A stretch of 64,000 nucleotides of DNA from positions 47,843-111,842 of the forward strand of contig JAISLU010000071.1 in NCBI GenBank assembly GCA_031277095.1, in the 5' to 3' direction. This document shows, in pieces, positions 8,542-17,391 of this stretch; within the stretch, counting starts at the first letter, position 1; every line of letters begins with the position of its first letter. The position numbers were made by a program, and so were the translations under genes. The notes beneath the pieces were generated by a model. The model had not been told where the DNA came from. It did not search any database and saw only the letters and a program-made list of their open reading frames with translations. Source of the stretch: Synergistaceae bacterium (GTDB lineage Bacteria; Synergistota; Synergistia; Synergistales; Aminobacteriaceae).

Positions 8542-9828
8542 ATGAAGATTCTGCATACGTCGGACTGGCACCTGGGACGCACCCTTTACGGCAGAAAGCG
8601 CACCGCTGAGTTCGAGGCGTTTCTGGAATGGCTGCTGGCGGTGCTGAGAGAGCAGAAAATCGACGTTCTGCTTGTGGCGGGGGATATTTTCGACACCATC
8701 GCCCCCCCCAACCGCGCGCAGCAGCTTTATTACCGTTTTTTGTGCCGGGCATCGGAATCTGGCTGCCGTCACGCGGTGATCGTGGGCGGCAACCACGACT
8801 CCCCCTCTTTTCTGGACGCGCCCAAAGAGCTTTTGAGCTTCCTGGACGTACACGTGGTGGGGGCCGTCCCGGAAAAAATCGAGGAAGAACTTCTGATTCT
8901 TCGGGGCTCCGACGGTCTTCCGGAGTTGCTGGTCTGCGCGGTGCCTTATCTGCGGGACAAAGACGTCCGCATTTTCTCGGCGAACGAAAGCCTCGACGAC
9001 AAAGAGCGCAGCTTGACGACGGGAATCGAGGGGCACTATGGCGAAATCGGGCGTTTGGCCGTGGAAAGGCTGGCGCAGTTGAGGGACTCGGGGGAGGTGG
9101 GGGCAAACAAACACGTCCCCATCGTCGCCACGGGGCATCTTTTTGCCGCCAGCGGCCAAACGGTGGAAGGCGACGGCGTCCGGGACCTGTACGTGGGGTC
9201 TCTGGGCTGCGTGGACGTGAAGCGATTCCCCCCCTGTTTCGACTATCTCGCCCTGGGACACCTCCACTCCCCTCAGAAAATAGGAGAGACCGCGCGTTAC
9301 AGCGGCTCCCCCTTGCCCATGAACGCAAAAGAGGCGGAACAGGGAAGAAAAAGCGTTTTGGTGATCGATTTCGATGCGATAGATTTTAATGCGGGAGCAA
9401 AAATACCTGAGACAAAAATAGGTGACGCCCAAAAGCCCTCGATAACTGAGCTGGCGGTTCCGCTCTTTCAGGAGCTGGCGATCATCGAAGGGGATATGGA
9501 ATTTTTGGAATCCCGTTTGGTAGAATTACGTGAGCGCGAGAGCAGCGCCTGGCTGGAAATCATCTACACAGGAGAGACTTTCGTTCCGGACCTGCGGGAG
9601 CGTTTGAGGGCGCTGACCGCCGGCTCGGGGCTGGAGATCCTTCGGGTGAAGGACGCGCGGGCCCTCAAGGACGTTCCTGGGGCTTGGGGCGTGGGGGAGA
9701 TGCTGGACGAATTGGACGTTTCGGATGTGTTTTTGCGCTGCCTGGATGTTCGGAAAGTTCCCGACGAAGCGCGAGCCGAACTGTTGAACGCTTACCGCGA
9801 GGTCCTGGCCTCGTTACAGGAGATGTGA
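8542..9828 (+). CDS. sbcD: Exonuclease subunit SbcD (Mre11 family)
   Basis: Nuclease subunit of the SbcCD (Mre11-Rad50) complex, which opens DNA hairpins and trims double-strand ends. The calcineurin-like phosphoesterase motifs are in order: KILHTSDWHLG, LLVAGDIFDT, VIVGGNHDS, VATGHLF and LALGHLHSPQ. These supply the two-metal Asp/His/Asn ligands. At 428 residues it is slightly long. A low-similarity insert near residues 275-300 is rich in Asp/Ile/Lys (IDFDAIDF, AKIPETKIG) and is coded by short near-repeats. The gene sits 4 bp after recR, and one base separates its TGA from the sbcC ATG, so it is certainly co-transcribed. Confidence 0.97.
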   Translation: MKILHTSDWHLGRTLYGRKRTAEFEAFLEWLLAVLREQKIDVLLVAGDIFDTIAPPNRAQQLYYRFLCRASESGCRHAVIVGGNHDSPSFLDAPKELLSFLDVHVVGAVPEKIEEELLILRGSDGLPELLVCAVPYLRDKDVRIFSANESLDDKERSLTTGIEGHYGEIGRLAVERLAQLRDSGEVGANKHVPIVATGHLFAASGQTVEGDGVRDLYVGSLGCVDVKRFPPCFDYLALGHLHSPQKIGETARYSGSPLPMNAKEAEQGRKSVLVIDFDAIDFNAGAKIPETKIGDAQKPSITELAVPLFQELAIIEGDMEFLESRLVELRERESSAWLEIIYTGETFVPDLRERLRALTAGSGLEILRVKDARALKDVPGAWGVGEMLDELDVSDVFLRCLDVRKVPDEARAELLNAYREVLASLQEM

Positions 9829-9829
9829 A

Positions 9830-12800
9830 ATGCGCATACTCAACGTTCGTTTCAAAAACCTCAACTCCCTTGCCGGGGAGTGGAAAATAGATTTTACGAA
9901 CCCCGCCTACGCCTCCGACGGGATTTTTGCCATAACGGGCCCCACGGGGGCGGGCAAAACCACCATTCTGGACGCGATATGTCTGGCGCTTTACGGTCGG
10001 ACGCCGCGTCTGAAAGACGTGACTCAAAACACCAACGAGGTCATGTCCCGCCAAACCGGCGAGTGTTTTGCCGAGATTCTCTTCGAGACGGGCCTCGCAA
10101 CGAATACCAGCGGTCTAAATGGCTTAAATAGCTTAAATTATAAAGGCTCCCGAGACGGGTTCAAGAGGTACAGCGTCTTTTGGGGGCAGCACCGCGCCCG
10201 CAGAAGCCCCCAGGGCGCCCTGCAACAGCCTCGGCACGAGATCGCGGACGCCGAGACGGGGGAGATCCTGGAGACCCGCCAGCGCGATACCGCCGAAAAA
10301 ATTAAGGAGGTGACCGGGCTCACCTTCGACCAATTCGTCCGCTCCATTCTGCTGGCGCAGGGAAGTTTTTCCGCGTTTCTCCAGAGCGAGCCCGGGGAGC
10401 GATCTCCCATCCTGGAGCAAATTACGGGGACGGAGATCTACAGCCAAATTTCCATGCGGGTGCATGAAATCCGCGCCGCCGAACGCGCGGCCCTCGCCGC
10501 TCTGGAGGCCGAGACGTCGAGCTTCAAGATCCTGGAGCCGGAAGAAAGAGATGAACTGGAGTCTCAACTGGAGTTCCAGCTCCGGGAGGAGATCGAGTCG
10601 GAAAAAATTCTGGAGCAGTGCAGCGCCGAGCTCGACTGGCTGGAGAACATGGCGGCGCTTCAGAAGGAGCTGGACGCCCTGGAGGACCGGCGGCGGGACC
10701 TGACCCGGCGGCAGGAGGGGTTCGAGCCGGAGCGCCAGCGATTGGAGCGGGCCCAGCAGGCCCTGGAGTTCGGCAGCGCCCACGCCGCGCTGGTCATGCT
10801 GCGAAAAGAGCAGGAGTCGGAAAAACGCGCGCTTTTGGAGTGCCAGGCAAAACTGCCGGAGCTGGAGGCCGACGTCCGGCGCTCGGAAGAGTCCCTGCAG
10901 CTGGCCGTCTCCCTTCACATGGAAAAACAGGCGGAACAAAAGAACGTTCTGGACCTTTTACGTAAAATTCGGGAACTGGACCTCAAAGAGAAAGAAAAAG
11001 AAGCCCCGATCCAGGAGATCCAGGCCGCCGTCAAAGAGCTGACGGAGAGGGCCGAGGTGTTCCGCGCCCGATTGAACAAAGAACAATCCCGATTCGAAAC
11101 CGCCCAGATCCGCGCCAGGGACATCCGAAAATTTCTGCAGGACAACGTCTCCGACGAAAGATTGGTGGAGCAGTTGACGGGGATACGGACCCGTTTCGAC
11201 GCTCTGTGCGCGCTGCTGGAAAAACGGCAGAGTTCGGACAAAGAGCGCGTCGTGGCCGAGAGCCGCCGCCAGGAGGCGCAAAACCGGCTGAGCGGGCAAA
11301 GCGTTCTCTACGAAACGGCAAAGTCGAAGTTTGCGGCCAGCGAGGACGCCCTCCGAAAACAAAAAGCTGCCTTGAACGAAATCCTCGGAAAACGCACCAT
11401 AGGGGAGTGGCGGGAGGAGCGGGAGGCACTGGTCGAGGGGAAAATGAAACAAGGCCAGGCCGAAGAAGTGCTCAGGCGCCGTGCCGAGACCCTGGAGGCG
11501 CGGGAAAAGGCGAAAACGCGGCTCGCCGCCCTCGAATCCTCTCGAAAAGAATGGCAGCAGCGCATCGCCGAGCAGAGGGGCAAGATACTGAACACGGAAA
11601 AGGAAGTTCAGTACCTGGAGGTACAGACGGAGCTGGTTCAGCGCATCAAAGATTTGGAGGAGGCCAGAGGTCGGCTCCAGGACGGAGAGCCTTGTCCTTT
11701 GTGCGGATCCAGAGAGCATCCCTACGCCTCGGGCAACATCCCCCAGTCGGACGAGGTGCGGCTGGCCCTGCGTCAGATGAAAGACGAGCTGGCGAGGGAG
11801 AACGATACCCTTTCGGCCCTGCAGATCAAAAACGCCCAGATTGATCAGGAAATACTTCAGGTCCAGGACGAAGACGCGCGCCTTCTATCCAACCTCCAGG
11901 ACCTGGAGAGCCGGCTGGCCCAGGATTTGTCGGCGCTGCAGATGGTGCTGCAGATGGACGGCGATCCCCTGGCGGCCATTGTGCGGCTGCGGCAGAAAAC
12001 GGAAGAAATCCTGCAAAAAACTCGCCTGACCGTGGAACGCGCGGAAAAACTGGAGAAAGAACACACTTTGGCCCGGGAGGAACTGGAGAGAAACAAGGAA
12101 GAACGGGACCAATTGGCCCGCTCTCAGCAGGAGGCGGAGTTCGTCAAGGAAACCGCGGCCCGGGAGTGGGAGCGTTTGGTGCAGGAGATTCGCCTTCAGG
12201 ACGAGGAGCTGAAAAACATCCGCGTCGACTTGGTCCATCAGGTGGCCCCCTTCGGCTTCAAAAACCTTCCCGACGAACGGCCGGAACAGGTTTTGGAGTC
12301 CCTGGAGGCCCGGTCGCAAAAGTGGCAGGAATACCACCGGTCCCGGACGGAACTCGAAAAAGAACTTTCCGTGCAGGAGCGGGACCTGCACCACATGCGC
12401 ACCGATCTGGACAAGACGAACCTGGAATTGAAGGAAAAAACGGAGGCGGCGAAGAAACTGCGCTCCGAAAAAGACTCCCTCAGGCAGCAGCGGGTCAGCC
12501 TCTTCGGAGAGAAGGACCCGGACGCGGAAGAAGCGGCCCAGGCCGCGCTGGTGGAGGCCGCTCGGAAACAGGTGGACGCGAAACGCGACGAGCGGGAGGC
12601 CGTGCTTCAGGAGTTTTCGAATATGCGTTCCCGCATGGAAGAACTGGGAAAATCCATTCACATCCGATCCGACAGCCTGCAAAAGGCGGATATTTCCTTC
12701 AAGAAACAGCTCGTCGCCAGTGACTTCAGGAATGAAGACGCCTATCTCTCGGCCTGTCTGCCCGAGGCGGAACGCAGGGTATTGCAGGAACGGGCCCAAT

Positions 12801-13576
12801 CCCTTGCCGTGGAGCGGGCGGAGCTGGACGCCAGGCAGATGGACAAAAAATTCGGGCTGGAAGAACTTCGCCGCCGGCACCTGACGGACAGTTCACTGGA
12901 GGAAACGAGGGAGCGAAAGGCCCAGAGCTCCGCCCGGGTGAAAGAACTGCAGCAGTCGATCGGGGCTCTTCGCGGGCGTCTGAAGAGCGAGGAGGATTTC
13001 GCCCTGAAAAAACGGGAGCGCATGGCGGCCCTGGAAAAACAAAAGAGCGAATGCCACCGGTGGGAGAAATTGCACGAACTGATCGGCTCCGCCGACGGGC
13101 AAAAATACCGCAACTTCGCGCAAAGCCTGACTTTCGAGATGGTCATACGGCACGCGAACCAGCAGCTCCAAAAGATGATGGACCGCTATTTCCTCACCTG
13201 CGACGAAGAACAGGTTCTGGGGCTGAAAGTCGTGGACAACTATCAGGCCGGCGAGATCCGATCCGCCAAAAACCTTTCGGGGGGCGAAAGTTTCATCGTC
13301 AGCCTCGCTCTGGCGCTGGGCCTTTCCCAGATAGCCAGCCAGAAAGTGCGGGTCGACTCCCTTTTCCTGGACGAGGGTTTCGGCACCTTGGACGAAGAGG
13401 CCCTGGACACGGCTCTCTCCACTCTGACCAGCCTGCGGCAGGAGGGCAAGCTGATCGGCGTCATTTCTCACGTGGAGGCCCTGAAAGAGCGCATCGCCAC
13501 CCAGATCGAGGTCATCCCCCTGGGAGATGGACGCAGCATCATCCGAGCCCCCGGCTGCGTAGGCCCTCTGGAATAA
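9830..13576 (+). CDS. sbcC: Exonuclease subunit SbcC (Rad50-type SMC-like ATPase)
   Basis: ATPase subunit of SbcCD, 1248 residues. The N-terminal ATPase half has Walker A GPTGAGKTTIL. Long coiled coils run from about residue 220 to 1040, broken by the zinc hook CPLC (Cys622, Cys625), which dimerises the arms. The C-terminal half has the signature LSGGESFIVS and Walker B DSLFLDEGFGTLDEE. HRARRSPQGALQQPRHEI and LLAQGSFSAFL are typical SbcC segments. Oddity: a Leu-Asn-rich insert (LNGLNSLN) at about residues 95-103 is coded by three 9-bp repeats (10112-10138) that are clearly AT-richer than the gene. Confidence 0.97.
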   Translation: MRILNVRFKNLNSLAGEWKIDFTNPAYASDGIFAITGPTGAGKTTILDAICLALYGRTPRLKDVTQNTNEVMSRQTGECFAEILFETGLATNTSGLNGLNSLNYKGSRDGFKRYSVFWGQHRARRSPQGALQQPRHEIADAETGEILETRQRDTAEKIKEVTGLTFDQFVRSILLAQGSFSAFLQSEPGERSPILEQITGTEIYSQISMRVHEIRAAERAALAALEAETSSFKILEPEERDELESQLEFQLREEIESEKILEQCSAELDWLENMAALQKELDALEDRRRDLTRRQEGFEPERQRLERAQQALEFGSAHAALVMLRKEQESEKRALLECQAKLPELEADVRRSEESLQLAVSLHMEKQAEQKNVLDLLRKIRELDLKEKEKEAPIQEIQAAVKELTERAEVFRARLNKEQSRFETAQIRARDIRKFLQDNVSDERLVEQLTGIRTRFDALCALLEKRQSSDKERVVAESRRQEAQNRLSGQSVLYETAKSKFAASEDALRKQKAALNEILGKRTIGEWREEREALVEGKMKQGQAEEVLRRRAETLEAREKAKTRLAALESSRKEWQQRIAEQRGKILNTEKEVQYLEVQTELVQRIKDLEEARGRLQDGEPCPLCGSREHPYASGNIPQSDEVRLALRQMKDELARENDTLSALQIKNAQIDQEILQVQDEDARLLSNLQDLESRLAQDLSALQMVLQMDGDPLAAIVRLRQKTEEILQKTRLTVERAEKLEKEHTLAREELERNKEERDQLARSQQEAEFVKETAAREWERLVQEIRLQDEELKNIRVDLVHQVAPFGFKNLPDERPEQVLESLEARSQKWQEYHRSRTELEKELSVQERDLHHMRTDLDKTNLELKEKTEAAKKLRSEKDSLRQQRVSLFGEKDPDAEEAAQAALVEAARKQVDAKRDEREAVLQEFSNMRSRMEELGKSIHIRSDSLQKADISFKKQLVASDFRNEDAYLSACLPEAERRVLQERAQSLAVERAELDARQMDKKFGLEELRRRHLTDSSLEETRERKAQSSARVKELQQSIGALRGRLKSEEDFALKKRERMAALEKQKSECHRWEKLHELIGSADGQKYRNFAQSLTFEMVIRHANQQLQKMMDRYFLTCDEEQVLGLKVVDNYQAGEIRSAKNLSGGESFIVSLALALGLSQIASQKVRVDSLFLDEGFGTLDEEALDTALSTLTSLRQEGKLIGVISHVEALKERIATQIEVIPLGDGRSIIRAPGCVGPLE
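10112..10138. repeat. Three 9-bp repeats in sbcC
   Basis: Units GGTCTAAAT, GGCTTAAAT and AGCTTAAAT at 10112-10120, 10121-10129 and 10130-10138 encode Gly/Ser-Leu-Asn repeats. They form an AT-rich patch within a GC-rich gene. The dus fragment at 99-120 has a similar Leu-Asn repeat. Confidence 0.85.
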
Positions 13577-13595
13577 CGAGGGCAAGAAAATGGGG

Positions 13596-13666
13596 TCAGG
13601 GGACTAAGTCCCCTGAGACGAGTCTCCTGAGACGAGTCTCCTGCGGGGTGTGGGGTGGCGCCCCAC
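13596..13666. repeat. Cluster of short palindromes between sbcC and yebC
   Basis: The cluster holds TCAGGGGAC-taa-GTCCCCTGA (13596-13616), then GAGACGAGTCTC twice with a 14-bp period (13615-13626 and 13629-13640), then GTGGGG-tggcg-CCCCAC (13650-13666). There is no T-tract, so this is more a REP-like hairpin array than a classic terminator. The TCAGGGG ends match the element at 25458-25594. Confidence 0.8.
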
Positions 13667-13749
13667 GATCTTCGTTCGAGCTGCTTGCTTGGGTTAGATT
13701 TAGATTGGATATTGGAGAGGAAAAGCGGGAAGCGTCTTATAAAGTATCC

Positions 13750-13755
13750 TATAAT
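13750..13755 (+). promoter_or_regulatory. Possible -10 box for yebC
   Basis: TATAAT lies 58 bp before the yebC start in an AT-rich stretch. No convincing -35 box was found at 16-18 bp. Confidence 0.4.
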
Positions 13756-13812
13756 GTGGGAAAGACCTTTGCTCTTATTCTTAAAAATCAATGAATTTAT
13801 GAGGTGATTTTT

Positions 13813-14601
13813 TTGTCGGGACAGTCCAAGTGGGCAAACATCAAACACAGAAAGGCGGCTCAAGACGCCAAACGCGGCAACCTTTTCCAGAAGCTGGTGC
13901 GGGCGGTGATCGTCGCGGCCAAGGAGGGGGGCGGGGACCCCTCCATGAACATGCGATTGAAAACCGCCATCGAACGGGCCAAGGCCGTCAGCGTACCCAT
14001 CGAGAATATCACGCGGGGAATCAAGCGGGGGACCGGTGAAATCGAGGGCGCGTCCTACGAAGAACTGACCTACGAAGCCTATGGGCCCAGCGGAATCGCC
14101 CTTTTGATCGAGGTAATGACCGACAACCGCAATCGAACCACGCCCGAGATCCGGGCGCTCCTCACACGAAACGGCGGGCAGATGGGCGACGCGGGCAGCG
14201 TGGGCTGGATGTTCGAGCGCAAGGGCGTTATTGAAGTCAAAAACGAAATAAAAAGTGAAGTCAAAGGCGGGGCCAAGGGTCAGAGTTTGGACGAGGACGC
14301 TCTGATGTCCTGCGGACTGGAGGCGGGCATGACCGATATGGAGCCCTCCGACGAGGGCTACACCCTCTACTGCGAGCCCACCGACCTTCACGCCCTGCAG
14401 GCGGCTCTCGAAAAGGCGAAATACGTGGTGGAGAGCGCCGAGACCCCCATGGTCCCCAAAAACCTCGTGGAGATCTCCGACGTGGAGGCCGCCCGCAAAA
14501 TTTTCCGTCTCATCGACGTCCTGGAAGAACACGACGACACCCAAAACGTCTACTCCAACTTCGACGTTCCTGACGACGTTGCCGCCCAGCTTGAAGAATA
14601 A
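13813..14601 (+). CDS. yebC: YebC/PmpR-family regulator or translation factor
   Basis: Member of the YebC/TACO1 family. Members were described as DNA-binding regulators next to ruvC, and more recently as translation factors. Recognised by SGQSKWANIKHRKAAQDAKRG at the N-terminus, ITRGIKRGTGE, YGPSGIALLIEVMTDNRNRT and FERKGVIEV. I chose TTG 13813: the family begins with Ser-Gly here, and GAGGTGA lies 5 nt upstream. The GTG at 13804 is part of that ribosome site. The product has 262 residues, a little long because of a Lys/Glu/Val repeat (EVKNEIKSEVKGGAKG, DNA 14231-14280) in place of a short loop. yebC followed by ruvCAB is a classic order. Confidence 0.95.
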   Translation: MSGQSKWANIKHRKAAQDAKRGNLFQKLVRAVIVAAKEGGGDPSMNMRLKTAIERAKAVSVPIENITRGIKRGTGEIEGASYEELTYEAYGPSGIALLIEVMTDNRNRTTPEIRALLTRNGGQMGDAGSVGWMFERKGVIEVKNEIKSEVKGGAKGQSLDEDALMSCGLEAGMTDMEPSDEGYTLYCEPTDLHALQAALEKAKYVVESAETPMVPKNLVEISDVEAARKIFRLIDVLEEHDDTQNVYSNFDVPDDVAAQLEE

Positions 14602-14664
14602 CCAGAGCAAGTTCTGCGGAACTCGTTCTGCAAGCTCTGAAAAAAGCATGGGGGGATAAAGAGG

Positions 14665-15195
14665 GTGCAGACCGGTAAAACACAGGCAGCGCCTGGACTT
14701 GTTTGCCTGGGGGTCGATCCGGGTCTGGCACGTTTGGGATATGGGTTGGTGAGGCAGTCGGGCTCGGTTGTTCGCGCAATCGCGTTCGGTTGCATAGAGA
14801 CGAATCCCGATATGGCTTTTACGCAGCGTCTTTTGCGCCTGTACCAAGCCCTCGGGGAGCAGCTGGAAAACTGCTCCCCCGATTTTATGTGTGTGGAGCG
14901 GCTTTTTTTCGGGCGCAACATCACGACGGCGGAGTTCGTCTGGCAGGCGCGGGGTGTGGTGATGCTGTTGGCCGCCCAAAGGGGACTCGACGTCCTGGAG
15001 CCCAAGCCCAACCAGGTGAAAATGGCCGTTTGCGGGACGGGAAGCGCCGACAAAACGCAAGTTCAGAAGATGGTGCAGCGGCTTCTGGCGCTGGAGGTTT
15101 TGCCGCGGCCGGACGACGCCGCCGACGCTTTGGCCGTGGCTCTGACGGGTTTGGCGTATTACAGACACGAACAAAAAACGGGACAGCATGTCTGA
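14665..15195 (+). CDS. ruvC: Holliday junction endonuclease RuvC
   Basis: Resolves Holliday junctions by symmetrical nicking together with RuvAB. Motifs: CLGVDPGLARLGYG with the first catalytic Asp, CVERLFFGRN with the catalytic Glu, then the GTGSADKTQVQKMV and RPDDAADALAVAL segments carrying the last acidic residues. At 176 residues it is of normal length, with a roughly 14-residue N-terminal extension from the GTG at 14665. The start is uncertain because the only upstream purine run is GGGGGATAAAGAGG. It lies 15 bp before ruvA. Confidence 0.95.
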   Translation: MQTGKTQAAPGLVCLGVDPGLARLGYGLVRQSGSVVRAIAFGCIETNPDMAFTQRLLRLYQALGEQLENCSPDFMCVERLFFGRNITTAEFVWQARGVVMLLAAQRGLDVLEPKPNQVKMAVCGTGSADKTQVQKMVQRLLALEVLPRPDDAADALAVALTGLAYYRHEQKTGQHV

Positions 15196-15210
15196 AGGAG
15201 TCGATGGCGC

Positions 15211-15813
15211 ATGATTCGCTCTCTTTGCGGCGAAGTGCTTTCCGTGACGGAAACCTCCGCGGTTCTGGACGTGGGAGGCTTGGGGTTCGACGTTCTGTGT
15301 TCCCGGGGGGCCCTCGCCCTTTGCCTTCCCGGGGAACGGGCGCGTCTCACGGCTTATTTGCAGATCTCGGAGGCGGGGGTCGCCCTGTTCGGGTTCGCGA
15401 ACGAGACGGAGCGGGAAATTTTTCTGAAGATCACCGCAATCAAGGGGATCGGGGGCCGCACGGGAATGACGATCTTGAGCGTGCTGTCCGCCGACGAAAT
15501 CGTCCGCGCCGTCTCTTTGTCCGACGTCAACGCCTTTGTGCGCGTCCCGGGCGTGGGGCGCAAAACGGCGGAGCGGATTTGTTTCGAGCTGAAAAACAGC
15601 CTTCCCAAGGAATTCGCCTCTATGGCCGGCGCTCCTTCTCCCCCGAGCCGGGTGGCGGACACGGTGGGGGACGCGCTGCGGTCTTTGGGGTTCGGGCAGG
15701 GGGACGTGGTGGGCGCCCTGAGCGTGGTGCGCGCGGCTCTGGGCGGGGACTTCGACAAGCTGAACGAGGAAAGCCTCTTGAAGGCGGCGTTGAAAGAGTT
15801 GCAGCGCAAATGA
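15211..15813 (+). CDS. ruvA: Holliday junction branch-migration subunit RuvA
   Basis: Tetrameric DNA-binding subunit that loads RuvB on Holliday junctions. The protein has 200 residues, as expected. Visible: the OB-fold start MIRSLCGEVLSV, the helix-hairpin-helix segments LKITAIKGIGGRTGM and FVRVPGVGRKTAERI, a Ser/Pro linker, and domain III near the C-terminus (LRSLGFGQGDVVGALS), which contacts RuvB. ATG 15211 follows AAGGAG. The gene is separated from ruvB by 145 bp that hold a copy of a dispersed repeat, which is unusual inside ruvAB. Confidence 0.96.
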   Translation: MIRSLCGEVLSVTETSAVLDVGGLGFDVLCSRGALALCLPGERARLTAYLQISEAGVALFGFANETEREIFLKITAIKGIGGRTGMTILSVLSADEIVRAVSLSDVNAFVRVPGVGRKTAERICFELKNSLPKEFASMAGAPSPPSRVADTVGDALRSLGFGQGDVVGALSVVRAALGGDFDKLNEESLLKAALKELQRK

Positions 15814-15818
15814 CGGAT

Positions 15819-15894
15819 ATAGTGAATGATAAAAAGCCTTGGGTAAAAAGTTAGAATAGCTAAAAAACAAGTCCATTGCGCTATTGAGCGCGTG
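15819..15894 (-). repeat. Dispersed repeat, copy A (inverted), between ruvA and ruvB
   Basis: On the minus strand this reads ACGCGCTCAATAGCGCAAT..., then TTTTTTAGCTATTCTAACTT, and ends ATTCACTAT. It matches copy B (23637-23708) over nearly its whole length, with a small insertion and a small deletion. Its last part matches copy C (33513-33560). It encodes nothing recognisable. Confidence 0.85.
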
Positions 15895-15958
15895 TACATT
15901 TAACATTTTTAAGTTAAAGGACTATACCCGAAAAGTCTTTTGAACGAGGAATCGATCG

Positions 15959-17020
15959 ATGCCGGAACATAAAAAATCAGATAACGAACCGAATCAGGAA
16001 GACCGCGTTTTTTCGCCCCCCCGGGACCCTGAGGACTTGTCCCTTCGCCCCGCCACCCTGGGGGAATTCATCGGGCAGGAAAAGGTGAGGGAGAAGCTCC
16101 AAATTTACATGCAGGCGGCGAAGGGCCGCAAGGAGCCCCTGGACCACGCTCTTTTCTACGGGCCGCCCGGCCTGGGCAAGACGACCCTGGCGGGCATTAT
16201 CGCCCGCGAGATGGGTGGCCAGCTCCGCACGACCACGGGGCCGGCGTTGGAGCGCGCCGGAGACCTGGCCGCCATCGTTTCCAACGTGGAAAACAACGAC
16301 GTTCTGTTCATCGACGAGATCCACCGCCTTCCCGCCCAGGTAGAGGAAATTCTCTATCCCGCAATGGAGGATTTTTCCCTGCACATTGTGGTGGGCAAAG
16401 GCCCGTTGGCCAAGACCATATGCCTTTCTCTGCCGCGCTTTACCCTTTGCGGGGCGACGACCCGCCTGGGGCTTTTGACGTCGCCCCTGCGGGCCCGCTT
16501 CGGCATTGTGGAGCAGCTCTCTCTTTACACGGACGAGGAGTTGACCCTCATTGTCCAGCGAGGCAGCCGGGCCTTCGGCGTGGAAATTCTGGAGGAGGCC
16601 GCGGTGGAAATCGCGAGGCGGTCGCGGGGGACGCCCCGGGTGGCTTTGCGTTTGCTGCGGCGGGTGCGGGACGTGGCGGCGGTGAAGGGAACGGGAGTCA
16701 TCACGGCCGAGATGGCGGACCGGGCACTGGACATGCTGGAAATAGACCTTCAAGGGCTGGATGAAAGCGACCGCCGTATTTTGAGCAAAATCATCGACTT
16801 TTTCGAGGGAGGCCCCGTGGGGCTGTCCACCATCGCCGCGGCGTTGAACGAGGACCCTCAGACCATCGAGGACATTTACGAACCCTACCTCATTCAAAAG
16901 GGTTTTTTGGAACGAACCCCCCGGGGCCGCAAAGTCACCGCGGGAGCCTATGGGTATCTGGGAAGAAAAATCCCCCCCGAGCCCGGAGAAACGCTGCCCC
17001 TGCCCTTGGAGGAAAAATAG
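15959..17020 (+). CDS. ruvB: Holliday junction branch-migration ATPase RuvB
   Basis: AAA+ hexameric motor of branch migration, 353 residues. Seen: [19 protein letters not shown], Walker [13 protein letters not shown], Walker [11 protein letters not shown], sensor 1 LCGATTRLG, the arginine-finger region [10 protein letters not shown], sensor 2 [16 protein letters not shown], and a C-terminal winged helix ([22 protein letters not shown]). ATG 15959 follows GAACGAGGA. It probably has its own promoter in the 145-bp gap, because a dispersed repeat separates it from ruvA. The C-terminal tail after [13 protein letters not shown] is short and acidic. Confidence 0.97.
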   Translation: MPEHKKSDNEPNQEDRVFSPPRDPEDLSLRPATLGEFIGQEKVREKLQIYMQAAKGRKEPLDHALFYGPPGLGKTTLAGIIAREMGGQLRTTTGPALERAGDLAAIVSNVENNDVLFIDEIHRLPAQVEEILYPAMEDFSLHIVVGKGPLAKTICLSLPRFTLCGATTRLGLLTSPLRARFGIVEQLSLYTDEELTLIVQRGSRAFGVEILEEAAVEIARRSRGTPRVALRLLRRVRDVAAVKGTGVITAEMADRALDMLEIDLQGLDESDRRILSKIIDFFEGGPVGLSTIAAALNEDPQTIEDIYEPYLIQKGFLERTPRGRKVTAGAYGYLGRKIPPEPGETLPLPLEEK

Positions 17021-17391
17021 AGAAACAGGTATGTGACCTGACGGGTCATGGCGAGCGTCGAACATGCTTAGTCTCTTTTACAGAATATGCAGTTCTGACA
17101 GGCATTTTCAGCCAAACACCTTTGACCTCTCCCATTTCCTATGCCAAACTGAAAAGTGAAAACTAGTTTTCAGGATATTTTTGTTACTGTACGTCATTTT
17201 TCAGCGTTTCCCATTTTTTCATTGTTTTCATTCTTATATCCTTCTTATATCCTTCTTACATCCTCACATCGCCGCTCTGGATACGGAAGCCACTGGAATG
17301 AGTTGGCTTGAATGAGTCGGGTTTGGATGGGTCGGATTGGGGGGAGAACATGTTGAAATGGGGTGGGAGTAATTTGAATGGAGGAATTTTT
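17021..17391. other. 371-bp intergenic region with short tandem repeats
   Basis: No gene or RNA was recognised. It contains three 11-bp units (TTCTTATATCC at 17231-17241 and 17242-17252, TTCTTACATCC at 17253-17263). A degenerate GAATGAGTTGG/GAATGAGTCGG/GGATGGGTCGG run follows at about 17295-17342. A GGAGGA ribosome site lies just before the symporter start. No firm promoter was found. Confidence 0.7.

Noticed and set aside
13468-15906. An 812-residue minus-strand open frame opposite yebC, ruvC and ruvA
   Set aside because: Shadow of well-supported genes on the plus strand; no motif or ribosome site supports it.
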